A program made the translations under genes and the position numbers. The notes beneath the pieces are model-generated. The model did not search any database, was not told the origin of the DNA, and saw only the letters and a list, made by a program, of their open reading frames with translations. From Orthonyx spaldingii (Eukaryota; Chordata; Aves; Passeriformes; Orthonychidae): DNA of 64,000 bases. Below, piece after piece: positions 1 to 14,300 of this stretch. The first letter of the stretch is position 1. Each line of letters begins with the position of its first letter. Location: contig VZTJ01000082.1 of NCBI GenBank assembly GCA_013397795.1, forward strand, positions 261,322-325,321, read 5' to 3'.

Positions 1-3000
1 TGTCCCTTTAAATAAGTGGACATAAGAAAGTGGCCTGAAGAAAGCAAAAAGATACAGAGAAAAATACTGGCCTGGTGGTGACTGAATACAAACCCATCTG
101 TGATGGACAAATGTGCTCAGGAGAGTATCACATATAGGTACAACATTCACAGTCATGCTACAGACACAGTAGCCCACAGCAACTCATTCCAAGCAGTCCT
201 GTTATTGACAGAGTAGTTGTGGGAGAAGATTTATTACCACTCAGCAGGCTGTGTGCAGGCTCAGCATCGCAAAACCCTGACATGTGTTTGTGAAGAGATC
301 CCTCTGTAGTTCCTGCAAAAGCTGGTGGTTCCTAAGAAACCAAGGGCCAAATGTGGCCTAAGGGTTTTAGACATCTGAAGAGTCAGGTCAAGACAGGAAT
401 TTAAGTGTGGTTTGCTGAGTGGAAGTGTTAAGCTTGTCAGGTTGAGTAATACAGCCTTCTAACCTGAGCAGTCCAAGTCTGCTACCTTGATGACAACATT
501 GTACTACAGGTCATGATAAATATCATTCTTGAACTAAAGGTTTAGCTTTGTCTTGAAAGAGCCTTGCCAGAGTACTCAGGGATATTTTCTTAGAACAACA
601 ACAAATGTTACATATCTTTTTGTTCTTCAGATTTGAGCAGGTGGACTTCATAGTCATTGGTCTTGCAAAACAGTTTGCAGCAGGGAAGGATTAAGTTTCC
701 ATTACCTAACTCAAAAGACTGGCCAAATATAAAACAAAAATGATGAAAGAATTTGGTTGTAATTTGGTCAGTGTCTTTGAAGGGATAGAATATTCTTGGA
801 CGTGTCCTTTGTTTTGACACATTTATGCCGATTACAAATGGAAGGGCAAAGTTGGAGTATTATTTCCTCCAAACTGTCTCAGCCCCACTTTGTTCTAGTG
901 TCTCTGACAGAATCCCTTTGACAGTGAAGGAACTTTCTCTTTTAATGTAACTGTTCTTGAAGGTGTTTAAAGCATCCAAAAGAGAAAAGGAAATAGTTCT
1001 ACAAGTAATTTGTGGAAATCTGGAAAATATCTATAACTTGTAACTTATACAAGGCAATGTAATTTTAATAAATCTTTTGCTGTTCTTTTAGAAAAAAAAA
1101 AGTAGAGCCAGAAAAGGTGCATCGGTATCTTATTTCAATTAAACTCAGAGAGCTAAATCAGTGTCTTCCTTTTCTTTTATGTTTTACTGAAACTGTCTTG
1201 GGTGCTGCTTTCTTCAGCAGCATTAATTTCAGGAGTGAAAGCTAATTAGTGAGAAGAAAGACTACCAAACCTGGAGTGAAAAAAAAAAAAAAATGCTAAA
1301 ATTAGATCTTTATATGCTTCATTTGAAGAACTGTAAGAAGATTCAAAAAAGAGAAAAGCAGAACAAAAGTCCTGTGAAGTGCAAGATTTTTGTTCTGAAC
1401 TACCAAAAACTGGATGATCATCAACTGACACCCAATTTCTATTTTTAAAGATACGTCAGCGTTTAAAATGGACTTTTTAAGTTGTGAGTAGAAAAATATA
1501 TACTTGTTGCTTTGAAAAGAGGGGGAAAATAATTTAGAGTGTTTTGCAGTGCTGAAAATTATTATTAAGTAGCAACACAGTAATCATTGGTCCCACCAGC
1601 ACACAGTGCTTTCTGCTTCAGTGATACACTCCCTGGGAAGGGGCAGTGAAGCTCCATTGGGCACATCTGTGCTGCTTCATTTGGTGATAAATTTAGGGTG
1701 TCAATGAATTCTTTCCTAGTAAGCTGTGGAAAGGCAGTTCCTGGGAAAGCAATGGAAAACTTGTCCCATTTTAGTGGGCAAGCTTCATTCATGCCACAGA
1801 ATGTTTCTGACAGCAAATGATAAGGTATCCTAAACTAAATTTTAATCTGCACCCTGACAGGAGGAGAAGTAAAGAACAACCATCCATTTCTGGTGAAGGT
1901 TATGTTTATGGATAGGATTGCAGCTTGGGCAAGCCTCCTCCTGTTAGTGCTCGAGGCAGTAGCTTCAGGGCAAAGACAGCACAGTAACACTGCAAAGACT
2001 TTAAGATCAACTCAATATTTGTCATGAGATCAAAAGAAAAATACTTTCTATTGAATCAACAGTCACAGCAACTGTGAAAAAGAAAAAAAAGAACACCTTT
2101 TTCCTTAGAGCTATGCATGGAGGTTACCATCTGTAGTATTTCCAGCTATTCAATCAAATGCATGGTTAGTCATAAAACTTACTAAAAGAAGAAAACAGTT
2201 CCCCGAAAGAGTCAGAGAGCAATCATATTCACAGTTTTTTTCTCCTATATAAGCACCAAAACAATCAGGTATTTGTCAGCACTTGTGCGAGGTGCATGAA
2301 ATTGAAAAGAGGAGGGATTTTAGGCACTTGTATGACATGCACTCCCACCCACAAAAAGCAAAAGCTTCTTTTTTCCTAATTCACAGAAATCAAAGAACTT
2401 GTGTATCTGCTCATTTAGGAATTTATCATCAGAAAAACAAACAAAAAAGCCAAACCCAAAAGTCCAAATACCCCACAAAAATACCCCAGACACTACACAT
2501 CCCCAAACACACAACAATCAGTTTGGTAGGTAGGTATGAAACAGAGATGTGGGTGAACAATATAACATTGGTTAAAGCTACTTGATTTGCACCCTAGCAA
2601 AATAGATGAAGTCTGTTTAATGAGCCATCATCTTGTAGAATACAGGAGGAACATTTCCTTGAGGTACATTTCCTGTTTCCCTCTCATTATTCTTTAGAAT
2701 GGAGAGGGATGGTGCTTCCTTCCCTAGCTGGGACAGATGATTCCACAGCTTGAGCTACTATTTTGATAAATGCTGAGGAAAAAAGCTTTCTAAGTCCAAA
2801 TTCCCTTGAATAAGCACATCAAGCATCTTCACAAATACTTTGCAACAGCTTCCAAGCTCAGTGATGGCATTGCCTTGAAACAGTCCAGTGAAGAAGATGA
2901 AATCAAGTAAACACAACAAACTGTAATGTGTCTATAATATTTTTTCACAGCTAAAATAACTTTATAATGCAATTATGTTGTTCCTGGAAGGACTCCTGCA

Positions 3001-6000
3001 GGGACAGATTACAAGCTGCTTCATTCCCTTTTCCTGCAAAAGAATCTCTGTTCACCAGACAGAACTTTTCTAAGGCAAGTGACTTCTAATTCAGTTGTGG
3101 GCAGCTTTATGACTCTGTATCACTACATAGGCATGAACCACCTTGTTTAATGAGCCTTAGGGTTTTACATTGAACAGAGGAATTGAAAACCTTCATAGCT
3201 AAGCAGCTGTCAGTATGGGTCTTCCTACAGAAGCCAGCTTGACATAAACCATTTCCATTTAAATTTCAGTTGATATTCCATGCCATTTATTTCATGGATG
3301 CTGCCTCATCCCAGCTCCTTTAGCCGCTCTACACCATGGAACCCAACCCACCAGAAGTGCACTTTGTGGCAAGCAGTAGAGGTCATGAAAGCTGATGAAA
3401 ACCTCGCTGCCGTTTGTGCTGTCCACTGCAGCACCAGCTCGGCCCGCAGAGCTTGGTCAGGTATTTTAGCAATGCTGCGAAAACCACAGCCCTCCCAGCT
3501 CTGCACACAGCTACACAAACCGCTGCCGCTCCTTGGGTGTGAATGATTGCTGACAGCACCTAACTGTGAGGAGCAGAGGGCAAGTTTTGATTGTGGAGGT
3601 CACAGTCAAGTCCTCTAAGAAAAAAAGTCCAGTAACTTTAGCTCCCACACAAAGCAAACATACTGGCTAATAACACTTGGTCTCCCTTCTCTGTCAGATA
3701 TGACACTTAAACTCTGCCAGCCACCTAAGAGTTGCTAAAATAAATATGCAGTGCTACTAGCAGGTACTGTTTCCACTTGTTTCACCTCCCATTCATGCTG
3801 TCAAGACAGGTTTTCCAAAAGAAAAAGAAACCCTGTTTTCTTTGACAGGGAAGGAAGACCTCAATTTTGTATCTGCTTCCTTTAATTTACCAAAGCTTAC
3901 ACATTACGTAGTAATATTCGTCCAGTGGACTTGACACAAGTGACAGTATTTAGTTTAACACAATCAGTCCTACAGTATAATTTCCCCAGATAGCAGTGTG
4001 CTTGATTGCATGATGTTCAGATTTCCTCTTTGTGTTGTCCATGTGACATGAACACTGCACTCAAATCAGGAAGACATATTTTATCAGATACACTTCTTTC
4101 ACTTCTTTGAGGATATTCTGACATGCAAATTCTCTAAAAAAAGTAAAGAAATAAAAGCATACAGACCTGAGCTCCAAGCCTGTTCTCACACAACTCAGTT
4201 GCTGTCTTTCTTCCTTTCCTCCCTTTTTAAACTATTTTGGGTTTATCCCATGATTTGATCCAAATTTTACAATTGTATTTTGGAGATAGGACATATGGTT
4301 TCTTAAAGCAGGTTCTCACTTCCATGGCAAGGTCTATTGAACATTTCAAATTAAGTGTTTCTGTTAAGCTACATGTAAATTTGTATGTGATAGGTCACAT
4401 TTGTTTAATTGGTTTAGTACGGGAACTCAGATTCTGCTTTTCTTATGAATATCTAATAGAAAGATTCCAAGACAGAAACGCAGCTACAGCAGCAATGAGG
4501 ATACTTCAATATTTAGTAGTTTATTTCTGCAGTTAATTCCCTAGCTGATTCATCTGATTTCTGACTGATTTCACAGGTCACTGGACTTGCCAACACATTT
4601 TTGCTCTGAGTCACATCTTTGCCAGACAAAAAAAAAAAAAGAATTCTTCAACAAGGAAACAAACTTCTTTTTCTACCTCTGCTGCTAAATACAAGACAGG
4701 GCAGGAAATAATTATGAGACAACAAAAGGAGAAAAAGTAAAAGTACTTTCTGTGTGTAAGCACACATGTACTTTATTCCATGAAGGAGGTAAATCAATGC
4801 ATAAAATTCTAGGAAATTTCAAACCCAACAATACTTGACTGTTTAGTCCTGAATCCATACTTCTTTGTGGCACTTTAAATGTGTACTAAGAAAGCAACCT
4901 CTGAACTAAAGGGCTTTATATTCCAAGCTGGATCCTCTAGTTCTCCATCAGATGCCAATGGGATTCACAAACCTGTCAATGTTACAATCCACCCTTCAAA
5001 GCGAAGAAAATTCTGCTTTTAAACCAAAATACCCTGTTACTAGCTACTCAGGTAATATCCTATTATAAATGTAGCCAAAATGTCCCACTACAACATGTGC
5101 TCCCTGACAGAAGGCAAAAGTCCACTTCATAATGTGATAGCGACAGTTTATACAACAGTTTTCACGTCATTTGTTGGGACACCATTCACCATTTTCTATG
5201 GATATGGAACTGTAAAAATGTTAGCATTTATTTATTTCTACCCAGACTTCAGTGTGCTAAATGAAACAGACTGGTTTAGTGGCATCTGTAAGATCTTAAA
5301 TTTATTAAAGGATGATTTCTGGTAAGATCAAATGCTAACTCAATTAGGGTGTTTACACAGGGTCTTTGCACAATGTTTATGAGATGAAGTTTGAAGTAAA
5401 ACCCAGACATGTTCTGTTTCTGTTTTGTACCACAAAGATTGCAGTGCAGCAAGGAAACATACTTCAGTGAGTCACATCTTGGAAAAGAAAAAGATAAATG
5501 GCTAAAAATGCAATAATAGTAGGATATCTGGAAATAAACACTGAGCTAGCAGACTTTTTTGTAGTCTTGCTCGCAATCACTTCTAGCCCACGTTCAGGAT
5601 GCTTTTTCTGCTACCCAACTTAAAAAAAAGGGAGACAATCACTTCTCTTGATGACATTATATCTGTAAGAAAGGCAAAAGGCAACAGAATTAATTGGTGT
5701 TGCTGTCATGTATTCAGCTGAGTAAGGTTGTAGAGGTTGAGGCTCCAGGTGTTTGCCATTTCAGCTTCTAGCTTATCAATAGCCCTTAACATTTAACTTC
5801 ATTCCAGATTTTGGAGTTCCTTGCAAACATAATGAGCCAGTGCTTTAGTCTGGCAAAGACACACAGCATTGTGCAGGTTGCCCTGTCATGAAGCAGGAAT
5901 TGCATATGCACTTACAGCAGCAGAAGTGGAGAAGCCAAGCACCAGCAATCCTGTTGGTATCATTATATACCTACAGGGGTTTTATTTGCACAGGGCTATT

Positions 6001-8851
6001 CATTTACACATAAACATCAAAAGAAAGAGGAGAAAAGGTTGCAGTACATCATGAAATACAATTAATTTGTCAAAATTAAGGCCCTTGATGCATTTGCAAT
6101 CTTTCTCTTGTAATTTTAACTTTTCACTTCATCTTTGCTTTTTGGCAGGGTAAGAACAGTGTAGGAAGTCACAGTCCAGTGCCTCTAAAGCAGAGGAGTA
6201 GGGTAGATTCTACAAGTAACTTTCTGCAGTGTTTGCCTCCAAATGTCTCTTCTTCACCTAAATACATTCCCACAGTTCAAAGTTTTTGAGTTAGGCCTGC
6301 ACCCTTTGTCAGAAGAAACACTGCCTTACTCATCTCCTCTGCCTCAAAGCAGGGCTTTCTTACATCACAGAGGCTGAACCAGAAACAGGACCAAAGTAAT
6401 CTTTAACCTGAAGCAACCTTTTTCTAAATGTATTACTAGAACAGCTGCTTGCTGCATGCATTGCATTTGCAAGCATATACTGTCACCTTTTCCAAGTCAT
6501 TAGGAATTTATTTTGAAGCAGAAGCAAAGGGGAAAATATCCAACAAGTCATCTGATTTATTGCAGTAACCTTCATATACATGCAGTGTTAAAGTGATCAT
6601 ATGGTTGGCTCTAGAAATGCTATGTAATTCAGTTCAGTGGAAAGGTTTAAAGGATTAAGTGATACACATGTGCTTTTGTAATTACATCAATATGTTAAAA
6701 AACCCAGTTTTTTAAAAAGTGCTAAATCACTGTATAGGATATGCAAGCTAAACCAAGAGCCTACTTTGGAGAGAAAAGTGAAAAGATATTTTGCCAAGTA
6801 AGATAGCAAAACTTTTGGCACCTCTGAAGATCTGGAATGCATCTACATGTAGGTGTGATTCAAAACAGTATACACACATTTCCAACAGCAAGATCTGCAA
6901 TTCCCCACCATCCTACCAAAAATGCTAAAGGATTCTGATAGTCTGTGTACTACCTTGGCTGAGCCTGTGTGTTCACTGGTGCCAGATGCCATTCTGAGCG
7001 GTTTTAGACTCCTGCATGGATAGCAGGACTTAGTATCCAAGAAGTCCCTGATGCTGTGTTATTCATGAGAAGTAAAGCATGGGGGCTTAACTTTCTTGTT
7101 ATCATTTTGTTTGGGCTTGGGTGGGGTTTATTTTTTTGTCTTTTGTTTGTTTGTTTTTCTAAAAAGCAATGTTTATCTAGTGTGATGTTTCCTGGTCTAT
7201 CCATCTATTCCTTCTCAAATAACTTTTAAGATTGCTGGGCAATTTGAAACTCATCTTGAAAGAAGTCTAAAAGAAAACTCTATCCTTGCACAAGTTCCTG
7301 AAAGTCAGTGGGTGAGCAGTGGGTAGAAACAACTTGGCATCTTCACAGACGGAAAGGCAGACAAGATTCATCTGTTAGTCATTCAGTTTGGCCTCAGGAA
7401 AGCAAAGAATGCAAATCCAGGAGAAATCAAAATTCATTGGTTTTGCTGCTCACATAGCAAGTTGGAAAATCCAAATCTTGCTATCTTGGGTGATACATAA
7501 ACAAACCATTAGGGATCCAATCCTGCTTCCTCACTATTGACTGCAGAAAGGGAACATCAGTAAAAATACAGTGAGACAATTCAGTTTAGGAACTTACTCT
7601 TGTATTCCACTCCAACACCACATCTTCCAAACATCAGCCTGTTTGGTTGGGTTCCTTTCTGTCGTGTTTGTTTGTTTTAAAGTGTCATAGGACAGTTACA
7701 TGTTCCAGAATAATGGATTTTTCTTTAGGGAATATCTGCTTGATGAGACTATTCCTCGAGGACCCCGTTTAGACTAATGATACTAAATAGCAATGATAAA
7801 CACATAATTCTGTTTTAGCCAGCATTCTGCTTCAGGGTGATCTGCATGGCAAAAAACCAGAATTCATTACAGCTCCTTTGTTGGCTTAACTTGTCATGTA
7901 CAATCAGGCTAGGACTCCCTTGTAGGCTAACTCAGACTACAGCTCTTTGAGTGTCATCTAAAGGTAACTTCCATTAACAAAGCAGATATTTTCCTGGGTA
8001 GGCCATAGACTGAGCAAAGGAGAGACAGGAATAGGCTAGTCTTAAAGGAAAAATACTCTAGGAATAATCCATTATGAAAAAGCAGACAGGAATAGGAGTT
8101 TATATTCCATTTTGAAACTACCTACTGCTAACATTATTGACTCACAAAAAATGGATTAAGTTTTAATCCACATGGATGTTACATTGAGTTTGAGCATGAT
8201 GGAAGAATTTACCAACTTCAGTCCATGAGTTAACCTAGTTTTGACTTGGGTTCCACGTTCCCTTGAATAAAAAGTTACAATGAACTACCACAGCTTGTGT
8301 CCTGTGGGGTAACAAGTGTTCAAAACTGTGTAAGTGAACTGGATACTTATTTCCTAAACTTTTTCTATAGGTCTGTTAGATTCTGTGTAAACCCTATAAC
8401 AAAATACGAATCCTGGTCATAAAAAATCCTAGCTAGAAAAAGATGAAAAAATTTTTTTCATTTCATTTGTACTAAAGTGTTATCTTCTACTCTTAACAAG
8501 GTGTTTGTAATCAGCTTGTAAACAGAATTTTGTTTAAGCAGACTGAAACTTTAGCATCTGATATTTGATGTTCAAAATATGAGCTGTCCTTATGGCAAAT
8601 ATATATTTCAAAGATATTTTCTTCTTGACTCCATAAGGGAATGCTCAGCCTCACTGTAAGGGCCAGAAGTTGCCTTTACAGGTTTAAAAGCCTGCTTTCA
8701 GATGCAATCACCTGGAACTGGCTGCTACAAAGAACTTGCCCAACAAACACATTTGTCATTTAGAACTTGAGCAAAGAAGCCCAAAGACAGTTAAAGAATT
8801 TAGATGAACATTTCTGGATTTTTTTCCCCTACTGCCAGTATTTGTTCAGAG

Positions 8852-8903
8852 AGACAGACTTACAAGGGTAGCTGGAAAAGACAGGCTTACCAGGGTAGCT
8901 GAG
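8852..8903. repeat. Imperfect 27-bp tandem duplication
   Basis: Two adjacent copies starting AGACAGACTTACAAGGGTAG (8852) and AGACAGGCTTACCAGGGTAG (8879), with two mismatches over the first 22 bases. Looks like a local slippage or microduplication event; no function suggested. Confidence 0.7.
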
Positions 8904-9025
8904 TGAAAAAATAGGTTGCTATGTTAAGAACACCACTGAACATGGCATAGCCAACATACACACCAAACTGTTGCTGTTACTAAGTTTGCTCGAAAGAAAA
9001 GGTGAAGAAATTGCTGCACTGTTGG

Positions 9026-9043
9026 AAAAAAAAAAAAAAAAAA
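9026..9043. repeat. Poly(A) run, 18 bp
   Basis: Eighteen consecutive A. No retroposed element is recognised immediately upstream, so it is taken as a simple homopolymer rather than a retrotransposon tail. Confidence 0.85.
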
Positions 9044-10568
9044 GCCTTGCCTGAGAAGTCTGTACACATAGTAGAAACCTGAAAGCTTATCATGTATTTT
9101 ACTATATTTACTACTATTGAAACACCAGATTCTATGTTTTGCTTTTTTATCTAGTCCTACTCATCATCTTAGGGATTAAGCAAAATGAATTAGTAACAGA
9201 ACACCTTATAAAATAGTAAAACATCTTTTAAAATGTTAAAGTCTACAAATTTAGAAATAAACAGTTAATCACCAGAGAATTTAGTCAGACTGCAGAAAAG
9301 AGATAAAGTGGCCATCAGCCTGTCATAAGCAGTATTGCCTTTTACAGCAATGCATACCTTTTCTTTTAACACTCTGACAGAGTCCCGTCTCTCTTACCCT
9401 TGTGGCTCAGAATCTTATCTGCATCCACTGCAGGCACATTTCAAGCTTCACAGTTTTCAAACATTTGCATTAAGTTCTTAAGCTTTTAGTAAAATATGGA
9501 AACCATCCACATAAGGGCCCAGTTTAACACTTTTCCTTCAGGTAACGCTCCTGCTTTCTTGAAAACAGCTTTGCTTTAGATAAGTTAGGTACAGACACAG
9601 TTCACAATATCCACAATATCTGGTGCTTTCCTGCTGGAGGTTTTTTAGAATGAAAAATAGAAACAGGAACTATGCTCTTCAAACTAACTCTTTAAAAACA
9701 GAGACATCATAATTATGAATGCCTTATTCCTCCTCACAGTATTTTTTGTTATCAAACTCAGAATGATAAAAGGAAGGAGTTAGGTGGCATCAAATCAAGG
9801 CATTTCAAGAGGCTTTGGTGCAACATGGCTCTTCATGTTTTGTAAATCAACCTTTATAGTCCAGAAGAACATGGGAAACACCAGATAGATCACTTTCCCT
9901 GTAGGCTGGTAGAAAATATCCCCCCAAAGGTGGAACACAAGATGCTTTCCCTCCCAGGCCTGGGAATAGACAAGAAGTAAGCACAATAGGTTTAGCTCCC
10001 TGTTCTCCATCTTCTACAGTCACCTGCTGAGGTGGCCCTGGTACTATTTGTGAGGTTGATAAGCCATTAAAAATTATAAAGCTGTTGATAATTTTCAAAA
10101 GTATTTTTAAACCTGTTCAAAACCTACTACAATTGAGTTATATTTAATTCATATTTTTCAGGGTTATTTCAAGACTTCCTGAAATATGAGGTTCACAAAC
10201 AGATTTACCAAATACAATGTAAAATTCTAATATAATCCCTCCCATTTCAGGAGAGCTAACCAATACCTTTATAACATTTCTATCTTCATTTTATTAACAG
10301 ATACAGAATGGAGAAAGTGTATGCACACATGGTACAGAGAATAGGGTATTAATTATTAATGAATAGGCATATTCATCCAGAAATGGTTACATGCTCATCC
10401 TACCTTCCATCCTTCCTCCCCTCTCCCCCCCAAAAGTACAAAACCAAATCACAGCACTTTTTAGAGGCCTAAAGATTGAAAATAATTCCTCAGTTAGTGG
10501 TTTTTTTGGTTTTTTTTTCAAAGTGTGGTGTGGTAGATATGTTATCAGCATGAACTTTAAAAACCACT

Positions 10569-10584
10569 TATATATATATATATA
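10569..10584. repeat. (TA)8 microsatellite
   Basis: Eight consecutive TA units in otherwise AT-rich sequence. Confidence 0.85.
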
Positions 10585-11246
10585 AAAATATGCACACTCG
10601 TTATTACTTTTCCCCCAGAAGAACGACAGTTAAACAACAAATATAAACCCACTTCAAAAGCCTTAGCATTTCATTCTGGTTCAGAAATTCATATTTCCAT
10701 TTTCACTGTCTCCTTAAGTGTGACAGAGAAAAACAAATAAGAGTATTAAAAAAATACAGCAGCAATCAAGAGCACTTACCACTTGGAAGAAGGAGGTGTA
10801 GCAGCTCCAAAATGGCCCCGCTAGGGCTGTAGCTTCTTGGCTCTACCAATAATGAGGAGAAAGCCACAAAAGAAGCACAGTGGGGAAAAAAAAGCTCTTG
10901 TTGCAGTCTTGCCAATTTTCAGATATGGTATTTTTCATTAAGAGCTAGATGTTCTCAAGAGACTATATGATTTTTGCATTTAGAAACAAAAACAAAGAAC
11001 CCAGATCTTTTTGATTAAAACGTATTTACATAGAAATGCAAGCACAAAGTATCAAAACAATCCTCCTGCATCCAGCTTCTGAAGCACTTTAAGGACAGGG
11101 AGATGGCAATAACACACCATACAAATAGGCTGTGGGAAGGGTTAAGTGAGAACAGGTGTACCTCAGTAAAGGTTCTGTTTGCACTGAAGAAGTTGGCAAG
11201 TGTTTTCTATCATCACAATTCTACAAGTTTCTTCCTGCATCTTAGT

Positions 11247-11352
11247 TTTTCATGATCTATCCTTGTTATTTTTTCAGTATCAAGAACATTTTTGGTGTTT
11301 TCATGATCTATCCTTGTTATTTTTTCAGTATCAAGAACATTTTTGGTGTTTT
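11247..11352. repeat. Perfect 51-bp tandem duplication
   Basis: Two identical 51-bp copies, 11251-11301 and 11302-11352, beginning CATGATCTATCCTTG and ending TTTTTGGTGTTTT; the match extends four T to the left. Because 51 is a multiple of three, the short open frame across it repeats a 17-residue block, but there is no sign of real coding. Complete identity suggests a recent duplication. Confidence 0.9.
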
Positions 11353-14300
11353 TCAAATGCTGTACAAGTTCCAAGTCATTAAATACATTTAAAGCTAGTT
11401 AGTAACTAAACAAGCTTCTATAAGCTCCTGGAAAGTAGCTGAAAATTATCTCTTAAGATGAAATGGAGTAAAGTTAGGCCTAATTTCATACAGGAGTCAG
11501 GACACTTGCACTTAGAGAAGTGGCTGATAGCCAGCTAGGAAATGAACTTCCAGTGCTTTGGCTAGTTTGTGATATCTGCCCATACATAAGCACTGTAATA
11601 AACATAAGATGATTTCTCTTTCAGCAAAAACAAGGAATAATTACTTCTGATTTTATTTCTGAAAGACAGGAGTAGATAAATATATTAGCATGGGCAATTT
11701 GAAAAAAAAAATAAAATCTCGGGTTATCTTACAAAAAGTTGTTCATTTGCCTGTTAGAGAATAAAATGAGGCTTAACTGCAACACGCATACTTCTGACTG
11801 AAACTGTAACCCTAAAACTACCACAGAGCTGCCACCTAAGCATGGGGAGCCTAAACTTCTTTCTTCTAGAACTTTCTTCTGTGATGGGGCCACTTGACTA
11901 GAAGAACATGAAAGACACACAAATTTATTTGGAGACTAATGATGCTTGAAGTTTGAAGTTAAATGAAAATAAGAACATATGAACATAAGAATCTGTGTCT
12001 CAAGAAAGGCTTATTCCTACTTTTTGACTTTGAGAGGACGTTCCTTTCATGTAACACAAGTAATTTTGCAGGAAATATAAAAAAGGAAATCAAAACTTGT
12101 CAGAGAAATGAAGCAAACTTTGAAACCTGAACGAAATAACATTTTGCAATGAACATTTCCCCATCCTTACACTCCTATGCTAAGAACATGCTTGAATCCT
12201 GGAAGTTAATCACACTTATATGAATTCTACTTTACATTTCTCACATGGAATGTGACCTCTGATGGCTTCAGACTGAAAATGAAATCTGAAGTCAGCCCTC
12301 CCTTTCACTTAGCCTCACTTCCTTCAGAATGACTCAATAGCAAAGTTTGTTGCTTAATGCTGTTCCATAAAACAGTTAATCCAGAGCTGACCTTATAAAA
12401 CCTGACCCCTGTACGTCCTACTTCTGGCACAATTTGGTTGGTGAAGAGCTGATCCCATGCACATATGGCTGCCTGTTAGTGATTTGCTTTAGGTTTCCAT
12501 GAAATCAGTGCAGACAGAAGTGATTGTTTGGGGGTTTTTTCTGATTATCCAAGTCAAGGAAGAGTAAGGTGAAATAAATAACTCTCATGCTGATCCCTGC
12601 ACCAACCTCATTTACACAATAGTTATGATCCTAAAACATAACTTTTCCAAGTCAGCAGGCTTAAGGCAAGGGCACTGCCCGTCACTCCTTCTGCCAACAA
12701 AAACTCATGTCCTCATGCAGGAACTCATTCCTCATAGATAATCAGTACCTACAATTTCCTCTGAAGAATGTCAGAATGAAAAATACCTGCAAGACAAACC
12801 AGCCTTATGCATATATAATATGTCCATAAAGTACTACTGTTCTCATCATCATAGCAGATCATTAGTATACCAAAAACATTCACCTTACTTGTATGCATAT
12901 GATAGAAGCTCTGTAGCTCAGTGTTGTAACATCTAGTCCCTCACTCTAACACAAAAATCCTGAGTGCCTAGACTAAAGTGCTTAAATCTGTGCTTAGCCA
13001 CAAAATGCTGAGCACAACAATTCATTCTCCCAAGTCTCTAGAAAGTTCTGATGCTCAGCACCTCTGAGAAGAAGCCAGGCTTTAGGCAATGACATTTGGA
13101 AAATGTTGGCCAAAGCTCGATGCTTAAGCTCTATGTATCTTGTTAAAGGATTTTGTAAGAATGAAGCAAACAAGCAATCATTGTGTGGGCTGAAGGCAGC
13201 AGTGCTTGAGATACACACAGAGCAGCATTTTCATTAGAAGGATGTGATACCAATTCAACATTGGCTTGAGGTGGCTGAGAGCAGTCCACCTGATGACTGA
13301 TAAATGCAAGGCACATAGACCTGAGGCTACTTGTTTCTGTTTGTTGTTTAAGAATCACAAGTATTGTTTTCCCCATTCCATGGATTAAACATGCAAAGTC
13401 CTTTATATCATATCTCAGGGCTCAAATAAGGCTTTTCCCAACATGATAGGCAGCACTGTGAATAATGGAATTTTTGGAAGATTTGTTAGAAAAGCAAAAG
13501 GCTCAGCTGCTCTAACTACCCAACTTACTTGATAGTTGACCCTTCTCTTTTGCAGAAAATGCTTCTTTCCTTCTAAAGTTTTTTAGGGATCATTCTAGCA
13601 AAAGCAGAGATATCCCTTTACATATCATGGCATTCACTAGTTTTTTAACTCAAGACAGTATTTTTTTGTTGGCTAATTGCCATAACTCATGATCACTTGC
13701 CACAGTCTTGGTAATAGTGATAATAAAACTGATTGCATTTGTTAAAGACAGACTTGTGTTTACAGAGTTTCTTAGCAATCTTTTATTTAGGTTGGTTTCA
13801 GCTCTCGAATTGTCACTTATTTTTCATTTGAACAATCACTGATAATTTATAAAACTGATTTCAATTTTTGTTCTTGCAATCGGTCATTCAGTTTGTGGGC
13901 ACATATTTAGCTGCTTCAAATTCCACACACATCAGATGACTGGAACACACATTCAAAGGAAAGAATGATTTTGGATATTTGGCTTTCCAAACACCCAGCT
14001 GGAGACAGCACAACAAGGCCAACCTTCACCAAGTGTGGACCACCCATTTCTGAGAACAAGATTGCCTCAAAGTGTCTCAAACTGAGGATCAGACACTTTT
14101 TAAAACTTAAGCATACTGTCATCATTTGTATCAGGTATAATAATAGAGTTGCTGTTTAAGAAAAAGGAAGGTGAGACATAAATGTTCACTGCTTTCAAAA
14201 CCAGGTGCAATTTTCTGTTTGTGACAGCATCATTGCTCTGGAAGTTTCAGCACTTTAGAGCCATGAATAAAAGAAAAGACTGAAATCTTAATCAGACAAC

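Larger units (their letters stand above)
1..11246. other. Non-coding region, no gene recognised
   Basis: AT-rich intron-like or intergenic sequence. Open frames are at most about 100 codons, many lack an ATG start, and none resembles a known family. It holds A-runs at 1279-1293, 4628-4640 and 9026-9043, a GTTT-rich stretch near 7120-7160, an imperfect 27-bp duplication (8852-8903) and a TA repeat (10569-10584). It could be an upstream COL8A1 intron or the flank between COL8A1 and its neighbour; the sequence does not decide. Confidence 0.7.
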
